From Paenibacillus agaridevorans (lineage in GTDB: Bacteria > Bacillota > Bacilli > Paenibacillales > Paenibacillaceae): a stretch of DNA of 64,000 nt. The notes beneath the pieces were generated by a model. It searched no databases. It was not told the DNA's origin and saw only the letters and a program-made list of their open reading frames with translations. Shown piece after piece: positions 8,077 through 18,190 of the stretch. The position numbers and the translations under genes are program-made. The stretch is from the NCBI RefSeq assembly GCF_003112455.1, contig NZ_BDQX01000028.1, positions 62,001 to 126,000 of the forward strand, in the 5' to 3' direction. Position 1 is the first letter of the stretch. Every line of letters starts with the position of its first letter.

Positions 8077-10221
8077 TCAAGCAAGTATCGCGCCGTATTG
8101 TTTCCACATGCCTGGCGTACCTAAAGTCGTGCAGATGAATCCCGAATACCCGCCAGCAGTCACATTTTTGATCGTCACACGATCGCCAACTGCCCATCTG
8201 CCTGCCGTAGGAGCCGAATTAGTGCCTTCTACTACCAGGTTTTCCGGATAATAAGTCCCTTTAATTTGATTCACATTCACGTCGATAAATTTCATGCCCG
8301 CTCCATTCGAAGATGCTACGATGTAGGGGTTGGTTACAAGTCCAGTAAAGACATATGATCCTTCCGCTGGATTGCCTATTATCGTATCTTGTACAATAAG
8401 CTGGTCGATCTCATTGAGTAAATTGGATACGTTGAAGAAATAGGCTGTGTTATAGTTGCGAATGACATTACTAGAAAAATTCGCAAGCCCCCCTGTCCCC
8501 ATTTCAATCGCGATGGCGATGCCGTTAATTTTATTTCCTTCAATGTGGAGCTCCTCAAGTCTCGTTGCTAAAATAGCAGTACCTGACTTGACTGGAGAAT
8601 AAATGGTATTTCCGGTAATATACAATTTACCGGTTCCCCCTTCTTGATACAACGATTTGGCATATTGTATAGCCGTTGATATTTTCTTCGATCTTATTTG
8701 ATTATTGGTCACATGGATAAATGAAGAGGCAGCCTTTTCCGCGCTGTTAGAAATATCCTTTAAAGAGATAAGCTCGGCGATTGGAAGTTGACCTGTCGGA
8801 TTCCTGTCATTAACGATTGTGTTGTTATCGATCTTAATCGTAAAGGGAGAGGTGTAGGCATTCGTATCCCACTCCAAGGAAATCATTTGATTATTGGGCT
8901 CATGTAGGTCTAATACTTGGTTATTATTTTGATTCAAATATTTAAGTGCAAATGAAAAGCTGTTATTCACAATCGATACACTTGATCCATTTAAAATCTT
9001 TACACCATTCATAAAAATTTCTTCAAATATGTTGTCCGCAAGATGAACGTGCTCACAATGGAAATTGGATAAAAATCCATAATAGGTTGGTAGAGACTGC
9101 TGACCGCCTACTGTGGATATGCCACCATCTCTTTTGCCATTGATAATATTACCTACGACAGTGACACCAGTGGCATTAACTGCTATAGCAGCATAAGCAG
9201 CTGCCCGAACCGTATTGCCCACAACAGCGATGTTGGAATTTTTGTCATCCAGATCAAATGCAATAGCTCTGCCGCCCATATCACTGACCACATTGTTGGC
9301 AACAGTCACATTCAACACATGCGTTCCGCCAGGGGTATCATTATCACCGTACCAATTATCGAAACAAATGCCATTCATCGACTTCTCTACGAAATTATTC
9401 GTAACGACGACATCTTTGCATTTGGATACGTAAATATTCCCCGAACCTTCTCCGTTGTAAGTAAAATAGCAATTGGTTATCACTACGTTCCTACACCCAT
9501 AGACCGCGAGCGTAACGCCCTGACCCTCCATCACTCCAGGTACCGGAAAAGGATTACCAACACCGTATACCCCTTCAATCCATAGGTTATCGATCGTAAT
9601 ATTCACTTTATCCTTCGCGGAAATTAAATTTACGCCGTTGGGATTCGTTGACATGAATATCTTGGAAGACCGAGTACCTTCTATCCGGGAATTATCCTGC
9701 AAAAACACGTAATCTGTTATTCTGTAGGAGGAGGGAGAGAAATAAATGTGTGAATACGAATTTATAGCCAACTGAATAGCCACTGTGTCGTCTGTCGTTC
9801 CGTCACCTTTCGCTCCGAACCATTTGACATGGGCAGGTCCTTCGAAAATCCGTCTGAATCTGGCGCCGGAAGTCGATACGAGGATAATCCCCGTATTATC
9901 TGCGGAAGACGTATCGCTAGCATCGTAATAATAAGAACCTTCCTGATCGCGATCCTTCACGAAATAAATACGATCGGTTTCCGGCGTTGTTAGGGCTCTC
10001 AATTGTGCGATCGTAACCATCTTGCAGCACTCTGCATATGCCCCGTTTGCGTTTGCCTCAGGCAGTTTTCCTCCGAACGATCCCAAGAGCCATGCTCCTG
10101 CCGTGACCGCACCTGCCGCGCCAATACTGCCTAGTACTTTCCTTCTGCTAATCAATCTCCCTCCGGTATCTTGACTCCCCTCTTGTTCGGACTGCAGATA
10201 ATCTTGATTGTCTTCTCTCAT
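8077..10221 (-). CDS. Tat-exported right-handed beta-helix (pectate lyase-like) protein
   Basis: A 714-residue protein with a twin-arginine signal: a charged N-terminus of about 25 residues, then SRRKVLGSIGAAGAVTAGAW. At about residue 130 comes WFGAKGDGTTDDTVAIQ, the entry signature of the pectate-lyase-3/tailspike superfamily, followed by many Asn-rich beta-helix coils (NNVVSDMGG, GNTVRAAA, GNKINGI). The C-terminus GGYSGFICTTLGTPGMWK is a small end domain also seen on tailspike-like glycosidases. It likely acts outside the cell or on the wall on a polysaccharide; no catalytic residues can be assigned. ATG at 10221 has GAGGAGG 7 nt upstream. It lies 85 nt downstream of a tatA gene, which strongly suggests a dedicated export pair. 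Confidence 0.85.
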   Translation of the reverse strand: MREDNQDYLQSEQEGSQDTGGRLISRRKVLGSIGAAGAVTAGAWLLGSFGGKLPEANANGAYAECCKMVTIAQLRALTTPETDRIYFVKDRDQEGSYYYDASDTSSADNTGIILVSTSGARFRRIFEGPAHVKWFGAKGDGTTDDTVAIQLAINSYSHIYFSPSSYRITDYVFLQDNSRIEGTRSSKIFMSTNPNGVNLISAKDKVNITIDNLWIEGVYGVGNPFPVPGVMEGQGVTLAVYGCRNVVITNCYFTYNGEGSGNIYVSKCKDVVVTNNFVEKSMNGICFDNWYGDNDTPGGTHVLNVTVANNVVSDMGGRAIAFDLDDKNSNIAVVGNTVRAAAYAAIAVNATGVTVVGNIINGKRDGGISTVGGQQSLPTYYGFLSNFHCEHVHLADNIFEEIFMNGVKILNGSSVSIVNNSFSFALKYLNQNNNQVLDLHEPNNQMISLEWDTNAYTSPFTIKIDNNTIVNDRNPTGQLPIAELISLKDISNSAEKAASSFIHVTNNQIRSKKISTAIQYAKSLYQEGGTGKLYITGNTIYSPVKSGTAILATRLEELHIEGNKINGIAIAIEMGTGGLANFSSNVIRNYNTAYFFNVSNLLNEIDQLIVQDTIIGNPAEGSYVFTGLVTNPYIVASSNGAGMKFIDVNVNQIKGTYYPENLVVEGTNSAPTAGRWAVGDRVTIKNVTAGGYSGFICTTLGTPGMWKQYGAILA

Positions 10222-10306
10222 CTAACATCCTCCTCATTGTTCATTGTTCATTTTGCATTCAACGAGAAAATCCGAAACGATATCCGGAGATCGAAAAGGC
10301 ACCTGA

Positions 10307-10501
10307 TTATTTCTCGATTTGCGGTATATCTTTGTTCTCATACACGAGTTCTTTGTCCGACGTTAATTCCTTCGCACTGTTCTTAAACTCCTTCAGCGTG
10401 CGGCCGAATGCCCTTCCTAATTCGGGCAATTTACTTGGACCGAACAAAAGCAATGCTACAAAAACTATGACGATCAAGCCTGTCGTTCCGATTCCTGCCA
10501 T
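10307..10501 (-). CDS. tatA: Sec-independent translocase subunit TatA
   Basis: A 64-residue protein with the whole TatA layout: a short N-terminus, one transmembrane helix ([20 protein letters not shown]) with the invariant [12 protein letters not shown] hinge, an amphipathic helix ([11 protein letters not shown]) and a charged tail. AAAGGAGGG is 7 nt before the ATG. It is directly upstream of a gene encoding a twin-arginine signal, as with the phoD-tatAd arrangement in Bacillus subtilis. No tatC is present in the window, so it must use a TatC encoded elsewhere. Confidence 0.95.
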   Translation of the reverse strand: MAGIGTTGLIVIVFVALLLFGPSKLPELGRAFGRTLKEFKNSAKELTSDKELVYENKDIPQIEK

Positions 10502-10600
10502 TATGCTCCCTCCTTTCCGAATGATTTACTACGTATACTGCTGAAAGGTCATTCGTCCAATCCGGCAACTGAATATCCGTTTTTCAGCGATCAACCACAA

Positions 10601-13600
10601 TCATGTGGTCACCACCACCTTTCCTGAAACTACATGGACTATCGGTGCTTGACCCGTTCCGAAAGGAACGAAGTGGTAGTGATCACTCCAGGTTACGTCC
10701 GGCGGATTATAAGCAAAAATGTGATCCTCCCATCCACTCTTCCCTTTAAAGCTACTGGGCCCAACGAAGGAAGGGTTCCCGTCGACATGATGATGCGGTC
10801 CTAACAAATTACGCAATCCGCTTGTTAGCCGAAGCGTCACAACGTTATTTCCTTCCCTTAGGTATGGTGTTAACCGGAACAAATAGGGCTCCCAAGCGCG
10901 TGAGCCTAGCTGCTGACCGTTCACATCCAGCCCAATTACGGTTGCCTGAGGGGATGCCAGCTCCAAATAGATTTCTTCTTCATCATCGCCGGCCGCATAA
11001 GGAAGGTTCGTCTTGATCTCAACTTCCCCGGCATAAGACCAGAAACCCTGCGAGGTCAAATCTTCTGGCTTAACCTTGTTCTGCTGTGGAGCAATGATGA
11101 AATGCTGCGTCCGACAAACGTGCACTAGATTCGTATCCTGAAAGCTGCTGCTGCCCGGAATAACCGCGAATTCCCCCGTCACATAGATGCACTCCAGCTC
11201 CGTCGCTTGGAAATACCGGTTCGTCTCCGTCTCGAATACATCGTCTTCATCCGAATAACTATGGTCGGATTCCCCGGATCGGAAAGTACGATGGATGATT
11301 AATTCGTTAATGCCGTGCTTCAGCCCCGAAGGAAGCTTGATCGACAGCATCGCCGGATCCAGCCATTCGTGCGTATCATCGACAAATAACGGATTACCGT
11401 TCAAATAAAGGGTGCATTCCTCCGCATCCTCTAGAACTATACGGAGAGAATGCCGTAGGTCGAAATCTTCCTGAATGTGGACCTCGTAGCGAAGTTGGAT
11501 TTCCACTTGCCGGCGTAGCTCGGTTAGCTGTTCCTGAAGTCGTAGATGATGAATTCGTTCGCTCCATTGCTCCGATTCGTGTAATCGATATTGGCAGTAA
11601 TCGAGCACTAGCCTATTATCGAGCGGCGTTGTCAACTCCCATGTATCCGTGAGGGCTATGGTCGTCCTAGAAGAATAGTGCGCATAGGGTGTGGGGATGA
11701 CCTCCTGAGAACGATGCAACACGCCTGGTCCTCCCTCTGCTTCAAGGTTAACGGGAACAACGACTAGCAATGCGGACCCTCCTCCTTCCATGTCCAAGCG
11801 CACTAACGATTGATCGTCTTCATAAGTGACGGCGAGATCCGTTGCATCATCGTTGCCGATAGTAATAAGGCTGATCCGGTATGTGCCCTTCCACTGCAAC
11901 ATTCCCGACCATTGCCTGTGCTTCTCCCGGTTATACAGGAAATAAATGCTTGTTTCCCCGTCATGTCTTTCATTAGCATATAAAATATCGTCCAGCGCTC
12001 CGCTGCGGTTATAGATTGTCAGCTGTCGCAGCTCTTCGGGAAGTACGGCTTCCAGCGCTTTTCTTATCGGCATGACTTGGCGGATATGCTCTCTGCACCA
12101 CAGCTTCAGCTCCGGTGATGGCGAACCCGCGATTCGCGCCGGACTTTCCCCTGCACTAATAATCGTTCCGCCTTGTTCGCGGAATTGCTTGAGAATGGCA
12201 AACGTTGCAGGCTCTATGGATAGCAACGAGGGCAAAATGACTGCGCGATAGCTCATCTCGCCGATCCGCAGCGTACCCTCGTTAACTCCACCATACTTCT
12301 GAAGCAGATGCTCATCACCGTAATCGAATTGAACCTTCATCGAAGCCAGAAGCTCTGTCAACTCTCCCAGGCGCCGATCCAATTCCCAGATCTCCCGGGG
12401 ATTTCCAGAATCATGTACGCACCAAGCACTGGTCAACGGATGCAACACAAGCACATTAGATGCGGCTTGGCCGCGGGTAATCCAGCGATGGGCTTCCTCC
12501 GCATAATTCGTATATAACGTATAATCCTTCCACCACGGCTGGTGATAAGACAAGGACGGAGGGTAATCGCGCTTTCTTCTCCCCCGCAGCGAATAGGCGG
12601 CCAAGTGCTGACATTGGACATTAACCCCCATGCTGTAATGCCAGTCGGCTATATATTTCAAATCGCGAAAGCTCACACTCCAACCGCTGCATCCGAACAT
12701 TTCCGACAGCACTTGTTTTTTGCCCAACTGATTAGCTACACTCGCAACCTGCTTCAGAATGACCGGTCTAGTCGTCCGATTGCCTAAATGATCAATACCG
12801 GGCATATGCATCCATTCGTACTTGCGCATGACGTCCCCGACTGCCGTCATTTGAAATTTCAGCGTATCCTCGCATGCGAAGTGTCCGGTGAAGCAAAGAC
12901 GATTCTCGTCGCACCACATTCCGACTTGCTCGGCATAAGACTTCACAAACAAGCTGGATATCGTCTGCCAGTAATCATGTTTGACGGGCATCGCATCTTC
13001 GCAGCCAACCAGCAGATCCGGCAGGATTGACAACAAGTCATACCCTTGCAATTGAGCAAAATAAGGAGCAATCGCCTCCGACCATGGATATTTGCCGGCC
13101 GCATACTGCGGCTCATCCGTGAATATACCGCGAATAGTCTTGCCGAAATCTTCGGAAAAATTTTTCTTATATACTTCGTGAGTCGAATCGATGAACAGAC
13201 GGACGGTCTGAGGGTTAAGCAGATCGCTGTAATAGGAATTGCAGTTATAATAGACATGGAGCAGTTCCTCGTTTGCCTGCAGCGATTCTGGACGACTCAC
13301 GATCGTCCAGCGTCCCCCATCCTGCTTGCGATACAAAGCGATGGTCCGGGGGCCTGGCGCCGCCAAACCTGCAGCAATCCATTCGTATTCCAGCCATTTC
13401 TGTTGGTGCCGCTCCCCTGTCCGCGGTACTTTCCCGCCGCAAAATCCGCTCGGCCAAGCATCTTCGTCATACAGCCATATTTCCATGTCATATTGGCGAG
13501 CATAGTCGACGCAAATTCCGACCGCCGCAAGCCAGTCTTCTCCCATATATTCGGTTTGCAGCCCGCCCCTGGCATGCAGGAATACGCCGTGCATGCCAGC

Positions 13601-13708
13601 TTTGCGAAACTGCTCCAGCTGTCCGATCAGTTTTTCCGGTTCCAGCTTATCGTTCCAGGACCAGAACGATAAGCAGCCTTTTGTCCACGTTTCCCTGTTT
13701 TTCAACAT
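10601..13708 (-). CDS. Glycoside hydrolase, GH106 (alpha-L-rhamnosidase)-like
   Basis: A 1,035-residue protein without signal peptide, hence cytoplasmic. The N-terminal region has the hallmarks of GH106-type enzymes: SFWSWNDKLEPEKL, then GMHGVFLHARGGLQTEYMG and WLYDEDAWPSGFCGG, forming the first strands of a catalytic barrel. The second half (from about residue 640) is beta-rich, with jelly-roll segments such as LYLNGNPLFVDDTHEW and LDVNGQQLGSRAWEPY. It probably removes a terminal deoxy-sugar from imported glycosides. It overlaps the upstream gene by 7 nt (13702-13708), so translation is coupled; AGGAGG lies 10 nt before the ATG. Family level is fairly sure, substrate is inferred. Confidence 0.85.
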   Translation of the reverse strand: MLKNRETWTKGCLSFWSWNDKLEPEKLIGQLEQFRKAGMHGVFLHARGGLQTEYMGEDWLAAVGICVDYARQYDMEIWLYDEDAWPSGFCGGKVPRTGERHQQKWLEYEWIAAGLAAPGPRTIALYRKQDGGRWTIVSRPESLQANEELLHVYYNCNSYYSDLLNPQTVRLFIDSTHEVYKKNFSEDFGKTIRGIFTDEPQYAAGKYPWSEAIAPYFAQLQGYDLLSILPDLLVGCEDAMPVKHDYWQTISSLFVKSYAEQVGMWCDENRLCFTGHFACEDTLKFQMTAVGDVMRKYEWMHMPGIDHLGNRTTRPVILKQVASVANQLGKKQVLSEMFGCSGWSVSFRDLKYIADWHYSMGVNVQCQHLAAYSLRGRRKRDYPPSLSYHQPWWKDYTLYTNYAEEAHRWITRGQAASNVLVLHPLTSAWCVHDSGNPREIWELDRRLGELTELLASMKVQFDYGDEHLLQKYGGVNEGTLRIGEMSYRAVILPSLLSIEPATFAILKQFREQGGTIISAGESPARIAGSPSPELKLWCREHIRQVMPIRKALEAVLPEELRQLTIYNRSGALDDILYANERHDGETSIYFLYNREKHRQWSGMLQWKGTYRISLITIGNDDATDLAVTYEDDQSLVRLDMEGGGSALLVVVPVNLEAEGGPGVLHRSQEVIPTPYAHYSSRTTIALTDTWELTTPLDNRLVLDYCQYRLHESEQWSERIHHLRLQEQLTELRRQVEIQLRYEVHIQEDFDLRHSLRIVLEDAEECTLYLNGNPLFVDDTHEWLDPAMLSIKLPSGLKHGINELIIHRTFRSGESDHSYSDEDDVFETETNRYFQATELECIYVTGEFAVIPGSSSFQDTNLVHVCRTQHFIIAPQQNKVKPEDLTSQGFWSYAGEVEIKTNLPYAAGDDEEEIYLELASPQATVIGLDVNGQQLGSRAWEPYLFRLTPYLREGNNVVTLRLTSGLRNLLGPHHHVDGNPSFVGPSSFKGKSGWEDHIFAYNPPDVTWSDHYHFVPFGTGQAPIVHVVSGKVVVTT

Positions 13709-16068
13709 TCGTATGGCGCCTCCTGAGCCGACAGCGCCACCTTAAATTTCAGTTCTCGACGGGGAGCAGTCAAACTCAGCGTATTCGCGCTCAAGCTTCC
13801 GCTCCACTCCGTTGCCTGACCATCCATGCTTAACGCTTCTACCGCTTGTATTACGTACTCGTCTTTCGTAAATAAATGTAAGGACATTTCCTCGATCCCG
13901 GCAGGCAGGTGAATATCCACGTCAATCGTAGTCTGCGAACTTCTTTCCAAGCGGAACGAAAGCACTCCATTGAACGTAGCCATTCCGCTTACTTGCACGG
14001 CTTTGCCAACATCTAGCCAATCCGCAGGAATACAGGGCAGAAGATGAAGCGTATTTCCCTCCAATAAATATAGGGAGTTCAATATCATTTCCATGATCCG
14101 GCCATTCCCGCTGCCGTTCGGCTGCCAAGGCGACAACCATTGCAGCTGCGGACTGAATCGTTCATGTACGTGCATTGTATCTAGCGTCGTGGAATAAGCC
14201 ATCGTCGCATAAAAGTAGCGCAGCGCTTTTTCCCGCTCGCCCCGCATGCTCCAGACGCGGTGCCATATTTTATCCGTATTGTTCACGTAATACAGATCAA
14301 TCGGCGCTCCCGCCCATGCCTCCTGCAGCTCTCCTAACTCCGCATCCTCCATCCCCGGCAGCTTAACGGCAAACAAATCGCTCATGGCATAGCGCTTGCG
14401 CATCACGTATTCGATCTCCGGAACGATATCGTCCGAAGCATCGATAAGTCCCGTTTCCATTAAATATGTCGGGCCGTCTATCGCATACACGGCTGCCCTG
14501 ACATCGGGCTTCGTGTACACTTCGTTGGATATCCACCTGACGTGCCTATCCTCGGGCAATTCGTAGGTTGCTTGCTTCACTGATGCAAGAATGCATTGCT
14601 TGTAATCGTTAGCCTCGGCTACATACTGGGCGGCAGCAGGATGGCCGATGTCGGCCAAGGCAGCAGCCATGAGGTCGAAGCCCTGCCACGTCGACGCGTT
14701 CGAGAGGAAGAAATAGCCTTTATCCGGCCAATCATGTACGCGCCCTTTGGGCAACAATCCGTAGTGGGCCACTTTAGTGCCGTCCTCTTCGTACACTTTA
14801 GTGGCATTGCGCTCCCTGCTCACCCAGTCGCAGGCTTTAAGAATGATGGACAGATTGGCTTCTAACCATTCCCGATCTTTGGTCATCAAATAATAATCCG
14901 CCAGCAATGCCAGAACCGATCCCGTCTCTCCCATCCAGAAAATATGCGCGCGGAACGAACCCTCAGGTGACATAATGTCGCCTGCAGGACCGATACTTCC
15001 AGCTTGCGTGCTTAAGAAGTATTGTAGCGTTTTCTTGACGGTATCCGTGGCTCCTAACCGGCTGAGTATCCGTAAATACACAGCTGCTTCCCATGTATAC
15101 ACAACCGTATAATCATTAAAACCGCCCTGTCCCGGAAGTGCCGAGCCATCATCCTGCTGGGCGATCAACTGCAGTGTATTCGTCTTGGCGGTATCGAAAA
15201 TCGACTGAATCACCTGTTCAGGAACTTGGATCCCTGCCATTCCCGATAAGGCATCTCTCCAGATTTTCCTGGATTGCCAAATTGCGGATTGCTCATCCAG
15301 GAAAAGGTCATTCCCGCTTGCTTCAAGATTGCCTCTCTTGTGAACAAGCGTGTCGAAAATCTCGATCTGGATTTGCTTGGTCTCGCCCGGAGCAAGATTT
15401 ATTTGGAATTTCAGGACGTTCCGGTAATGCCCGACTTCCGCTACATACTCCACGTGGGAGGAGGGATCGGTTTTGTAACGAAGGATGGTTTCGCCCTCCC
15501 CATCTATCAAGCAGCCGGACGCTTCATTGATCGCACGCTGTACTAAAGGCATTCCGCCAAACCAAGCCTCGGCCCTACTTTCGTAGGGCACATAGTCCTC
15601 ATTCACATGTCGATAGAAATCGCGATGACTAGCCTCGACGTTCAGGAAATACCACTCGCCCATTCTCGCTTGCGTCGGGTGCAGGTTCGTTACCGACAAA
15701 TATTGATAGATGCGCAGGCTGCCATCCGACGCTTTTAACGTTAAACTAGTCACGTTATGATCGAAATCCGCTTGCTTGATCGAAGAACACAAGATCGGTT
15801 CCTGAGGCGACAACAGCGATTGCTCGACGCTTTGAAAATCAAGAAACTGCGGCTCCGCTCCCTGCTCCTCGCCGATAAAGAAACCGTGTCCACGCCGCAA
15901 ATCCCCTCTACGGCCAAGCGCGTCTTTGATCAATAAGGTGAAATCCGGCCGAACTTCAACCAAGGTGTCTGACAAAGGTGGATGGATATAAACGCGTTTA
16001 GATCGGGTTCGCGGGTACAGTCCTGAAATCCGGTTCCAACTGGATTCGGTTTGACGGGAATCTGACAC
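13702..16068 (-). CDS. Six-hairpin (alpha/alpha)6 glycosidase-like protein
   Basis: A 788-residue cytoplasmic protein (no signal). Residues 1 to about 265 look beta-rich; about 280-700 is a helical barrel with segments typical of six-hairpin glycosidases (GGFNDYTVVYTWEAAVYLRI, MGETGSVLALLADYYLMT, GAPIDLYYVNNTDKIWHR); the last 80 residues form a beta domain. It resembles the catalytic modules of GH78 and related families, but I cannot assign one family. The start is GTG at 16068 with AAGGAG 11 nt upstream. It is coupled to the GH106-like gene downstream and follows the oxidoreductase genes, so it likely acts in the same glycoside-breakdown route. Confidence 0.82.
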   Translation of the reverse strand: MSDSRQTESSWNRISGLYPRTRSKRVYIHPPLSDTLVEVRPDFTLLIKDALGRRGDLRRGHGFFIGEEQGAEPQFLDFQSVEQSLLSPQEPILCSSIKQADFDHNVTSLTLKASDGSLRIYQYLSVTNLHPTQARMGEWYFLNVEASHRDFYRHVNEDYVPYESRAEAWFGGMPLVQRAINEASGCLIDGEGETILRYKTDPSSHVEYVAEVGHYRNVLKFQINLAPGETKQIQIEIFDTLVHKRGNLEASGNDLFLDEQSAIWQSRKIWRDALSGMAGIQVPEQVIQSIFDTAKTNTLQLIAQQDDGSALPGQGGFNDYTVVYTWEAAVYLRILSRLGATDTVKKTLQYFLSTQAGSIGPAGDIMSPEGSFRAHIFWMGETGSVLALLADYYLMTKDREWLEANLSIILKACDWVSRERNATKVYEEDGTKVAHYGLLPKGRVHDWPDKGYFFLSNASTWQGFDLMAAALADIGHPAAAQYVAEANDYKQCILASVKQATYELPEDRHVRWISNEVYTKPDVRAAVYAIDGPTYLMETGLIDASDDIVPEIEYVMRKRYAMSDLFAVKLPGMEDAELGELQEAWAGAPIDLYYVNNTDKIWHRVWSMRGEREKALRYFYATMAYSTTLDTMHVHERFSPQLQWLSPWQPNGSGNGRIMEMILNSLYLLEGNTLHLLPCIPADWLDVGKAVQVSGMATFNGVLSFRLERSSQTTIDVDIHLPAGIEEMSLHLFTKDEYVIQAVEALSMDGQATEWSGSLSANTLSLTAPRRELKFKVALSAQEAPYEC

Positions 16069-16140
16069 TAAAAAAACAACTCCTTCTATTAAAATTCTCG
16101 AATGGTTAATGGATGCTAGCCGCCTGCTAATGGCTATTCA

Positions 16141-17160
16141 TTATCTGACCAACGGCAACGTAATTTTCCGGCCGCTCTCTATGGACTCATCGATAGCGAA
16201 ACACGCCTCCATCGTTTGCATGGCATCGAAGAAATCACAGCGAGACCTGGTCTTCCCTTGAAGGGATATCATGAAATCATCGATTTCCTCAGCGAAGGGA
16301 TGGTGCGAGACATCACCGCTATCCGGTAAGATCGTCGGAATTAAAGCGAAATCCGTCTGACCCGGCAGCTTGTGGCTGTACAGTTGATTGTTCATGATGG
16401 CGCCTTTTTCACCGAGCAGGTGAATGTTGAATTTGTATGTCGTCTTGCATTCCAGTGAAGAAGATACTTTGCCGATCCCACCGTTTCGGAGTTTTAATAT
16501 CGCAATCGCGTTCGAATCAAACTCATATTCGGAATCCGCCCATGTCCGGCAGCTGTATGCGGTCACTTCTTCGATCTCTCCCGCGAAGTAGCGGACAGCA
16601 TCTACCGCATGACAGCCGGCAGATAGCATGCTGCTGCCTCCAAGCGCCTTCGTCTTGCTCCACCGATACTGCGGATAATGTGGACCAATGTTATGCCAGT
16701 AATCGATCTGCGCCATGAACACCCGGCCGATTGCATCATCATTGATCAACGCTTTCGTATTGTTGAACGAGGGGTTCCATCTGAGAACAAAACCGGCGAT
16801 CGTATGCACCGGATTATCTTCAAGTGCCTTCGCAATCTCCCACAATTCTTCGCGATTCATAGCCAGCGGCTTCTCAAAGACGATATGTTTGCCATGACGC
16901 GCGGCCAGCACCGCTTGTTCCGGACGGATGCCGGGCGTGGAGCAGAGAACTACGGCATCCACTTGCGGATCCGCTACAGCATCCTCGTAGCGCTCGAATA
17001 CGCGCGCATTTATGTTCAACTCCAAAAGTCTTTGCTGGGCATATGCCTGATGGGCGCTGACTACGGCATAAACCTCCGCGTCTTGGCGCGCATCAATCGC
17101 TTTCAAATACTCACCCGCTACCCAACCGGTTCCTACCACTGCGAATCGCAAGATTGACAT
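16141..17160 (-). CDS. Gfo/Idh/MocA-family oxidoreductase
   Basis: A 339-residue NAD(P)-dependent sugar or inositol dehydrogenase homologue. The N-terminus FAVVGTGWVAGEYLKAI is the Rossmann nucleotide-binding motif; GKHIVFEKPLAMN carries the family EKP motif, whose Lys is a key active-site residue. The C-terminal half is the alpha/beta substrate domain. The start is set at ATG 17160, with AGAGGAGG 7 nt upstream; the frame runs further upstream but without a ribosome-binding site. A second paralogue (17187-18158) and a TIM-barrel isomerase precede it in the same unit, so the three probably act in one pathway. Confidence 0.93.
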   Translation of the reverse strand: MSILRFAVVGTGWVAGEYLKAIDARQDAEVYAVVSAHQAYAQQRLLELNINARVFERYEDAVADPQVDAVVLCSTPGIRPEQAVLAARHGKHIVFEKPLAMNREELWEIAKALEDNPVHTIAGFVLRWNPSFNNTKALINDDAIGRVFMAQIDYWHNIGPHYPQYRWSKTKALGGSSMLSAGCHAVDAVRYFAGEIEEVTAYSCRTWADSEYEFDSNAIAILKLRNGGIGKVSSSLECKTTYKFNIHLLGEKGAIMNNQLYSHKLPGQTDFALIPTILPDSGDVSHHPFAEEIDDFMISLQGKTRSRCDFFDAMQTMEACFAIDESIESGRKITLPLVR

Positions 17161-17186
17161 GGAAACGCCTCCTCTTATTATGGTTG

Positions 17187-18158
17187 TTACAAAGATAACC
17201 CGGCTTGTTCGGCCGAAGAACGGTTCGCGGCCAGTGTAACCTTCAACGTCTGAAGCGCATCGGCATAATCGCATAAAATCGAGCTTTGATTTCCAGACTT
17301 CACGGCGTCGACCAACGTTCTGCACTGCTCATAGCCGGGATCCGATTGTGCCGTTACGCTTAAGCTCTGTTCGTTGTCGATCAGCGTTAAGTGGCTACCG
17401 TTTTGGCTTAAATGGACATAGAAATCAGGACCGAAAAACTTAATGTCCGAGCCGCCATAGAACGGCGACAAACAAGTTTCTGTAAGCGAGCCTACAGCCC
17501 CGCTGTCCATCAAGAAGTTGATGGCGCCGGCATCGGGAATCGTGCTTTCCGGCTCCATCTGATCAAAGGACACGCGCCCGAATGCAGCCTGAACCTCGCG
17601 GATCTCCCCGGCGAGATAACGGATCATATCGACCTGATGGGTGGCGGTGTCTACCAAATGCCCGCCCGACATGTCCAACTGCTTCCACCACTTAGCGGGA
17701 TGCGAGCCACCTATGCGGATGCCTTGAATGAGATGGGGGCGCCTTCCCTGCAAATATTGCTTCGCTTGTTGAACCGTATCATAGTAGCGCAACACATAAC
17801 CCACCGCATGAATGATTCCCGTCTCGCGAATGATCTGCTCTTTCTGCCGAACCACCTCTGCATCAACCCCAAGCGGCTTCTCGACGAAGAACGGAATTCC
17901 ACGGCGAGCCGCTACGACCTCCAGGTCTCCTCTGGCAAACTGCGGCGTACAAATAAATACGAGATCGATCCGTTGTTTATCCAACACTTGATCGGCGCTG
18001 TCCATCACCTCAGCTCCGGTCGCCTCGGCTGCCCGCCTTGCATTATCCGCATTCAGATCGAACACGCTGACGATCTTGGTATCTTCCATCTTCATAAGTA
18101 CGCGAATGTGATCTTGGGCAATGCCGCCCACGCCAATAAATCCGATCCTGATGCTCAT
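17187..18158 (-). CDS. Gfo/Idh/MocA-family oxidoreductase, second paralogue
   Basis: A 323-residue dehydrogenase with the Rossmann motif IGFIGVGGIAQDHIRVL and the EKP motif in PFFVEKPLGVDA. It is clearly different from the neighbour at 16141, so this is not a recent duplication. The start is ATG 18158 (MSIRIGF), with GGAG 6 nt upstream; the ATG at 18170 directly touches a weak site. It lies 32 nt after the isomerase gene. Pairs of this family with a TIM-barrel protein are known from inositol metabolism and from 3-keto-glycoside pathways; which applies here is open. Confidence 0.92.
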   Translation of the reverse strand: MSIRIGFIGVGGIAQDHIRVLMKMEDTKIVSVFDLNADNARRAAEATGAEVMDSADQVLDKQRIDLVFICTPQFARGDLEVVAARRGIPFFVEKPLGVDAEVVRQKEQIIRETGIIHAVGYVLRYYDTVQQAKQYLQGRRPHLIQGIRIGGSHPAKWWKQLDMSGGHLVDTATHQVDMIRYLAGEIREVQAAFGRVSFDQMEPESTIPDAGAINFLMDSGAVGSLTETCLSPFYGGSDIKFFGPDFYVHLSQNGSHLTLIDNEQSLSVTAQSDPGYEQCRTLVDAVKSGNQSSILCDYADALQTLKVTLAANRSSAEQAGLSL

Positions 18159-18190
18159 CTCTAGCTCCATCCCTCTCTTAACCAACTAAT

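Noticed and set aside
8077-8250. Tailspike-like C-terminal domain as a sign of a prophage
   Set aside because: The domain resembles phage tailspike ends, but no other phage gene is near and the protein has a Tat signal, so a host enzyme is more likely.
17161-17325. In-frame N-terminal extension of the Gfo/Idh/MocA gene
   Set aside because: The extension overlaps the preceding oxidoreductase gene and has no ribosome-binding site; AGAGGAGG clearly marks ATG 17160. Similar extensions at 20118-20375 and 26378-26560 were dropped for the same reason.
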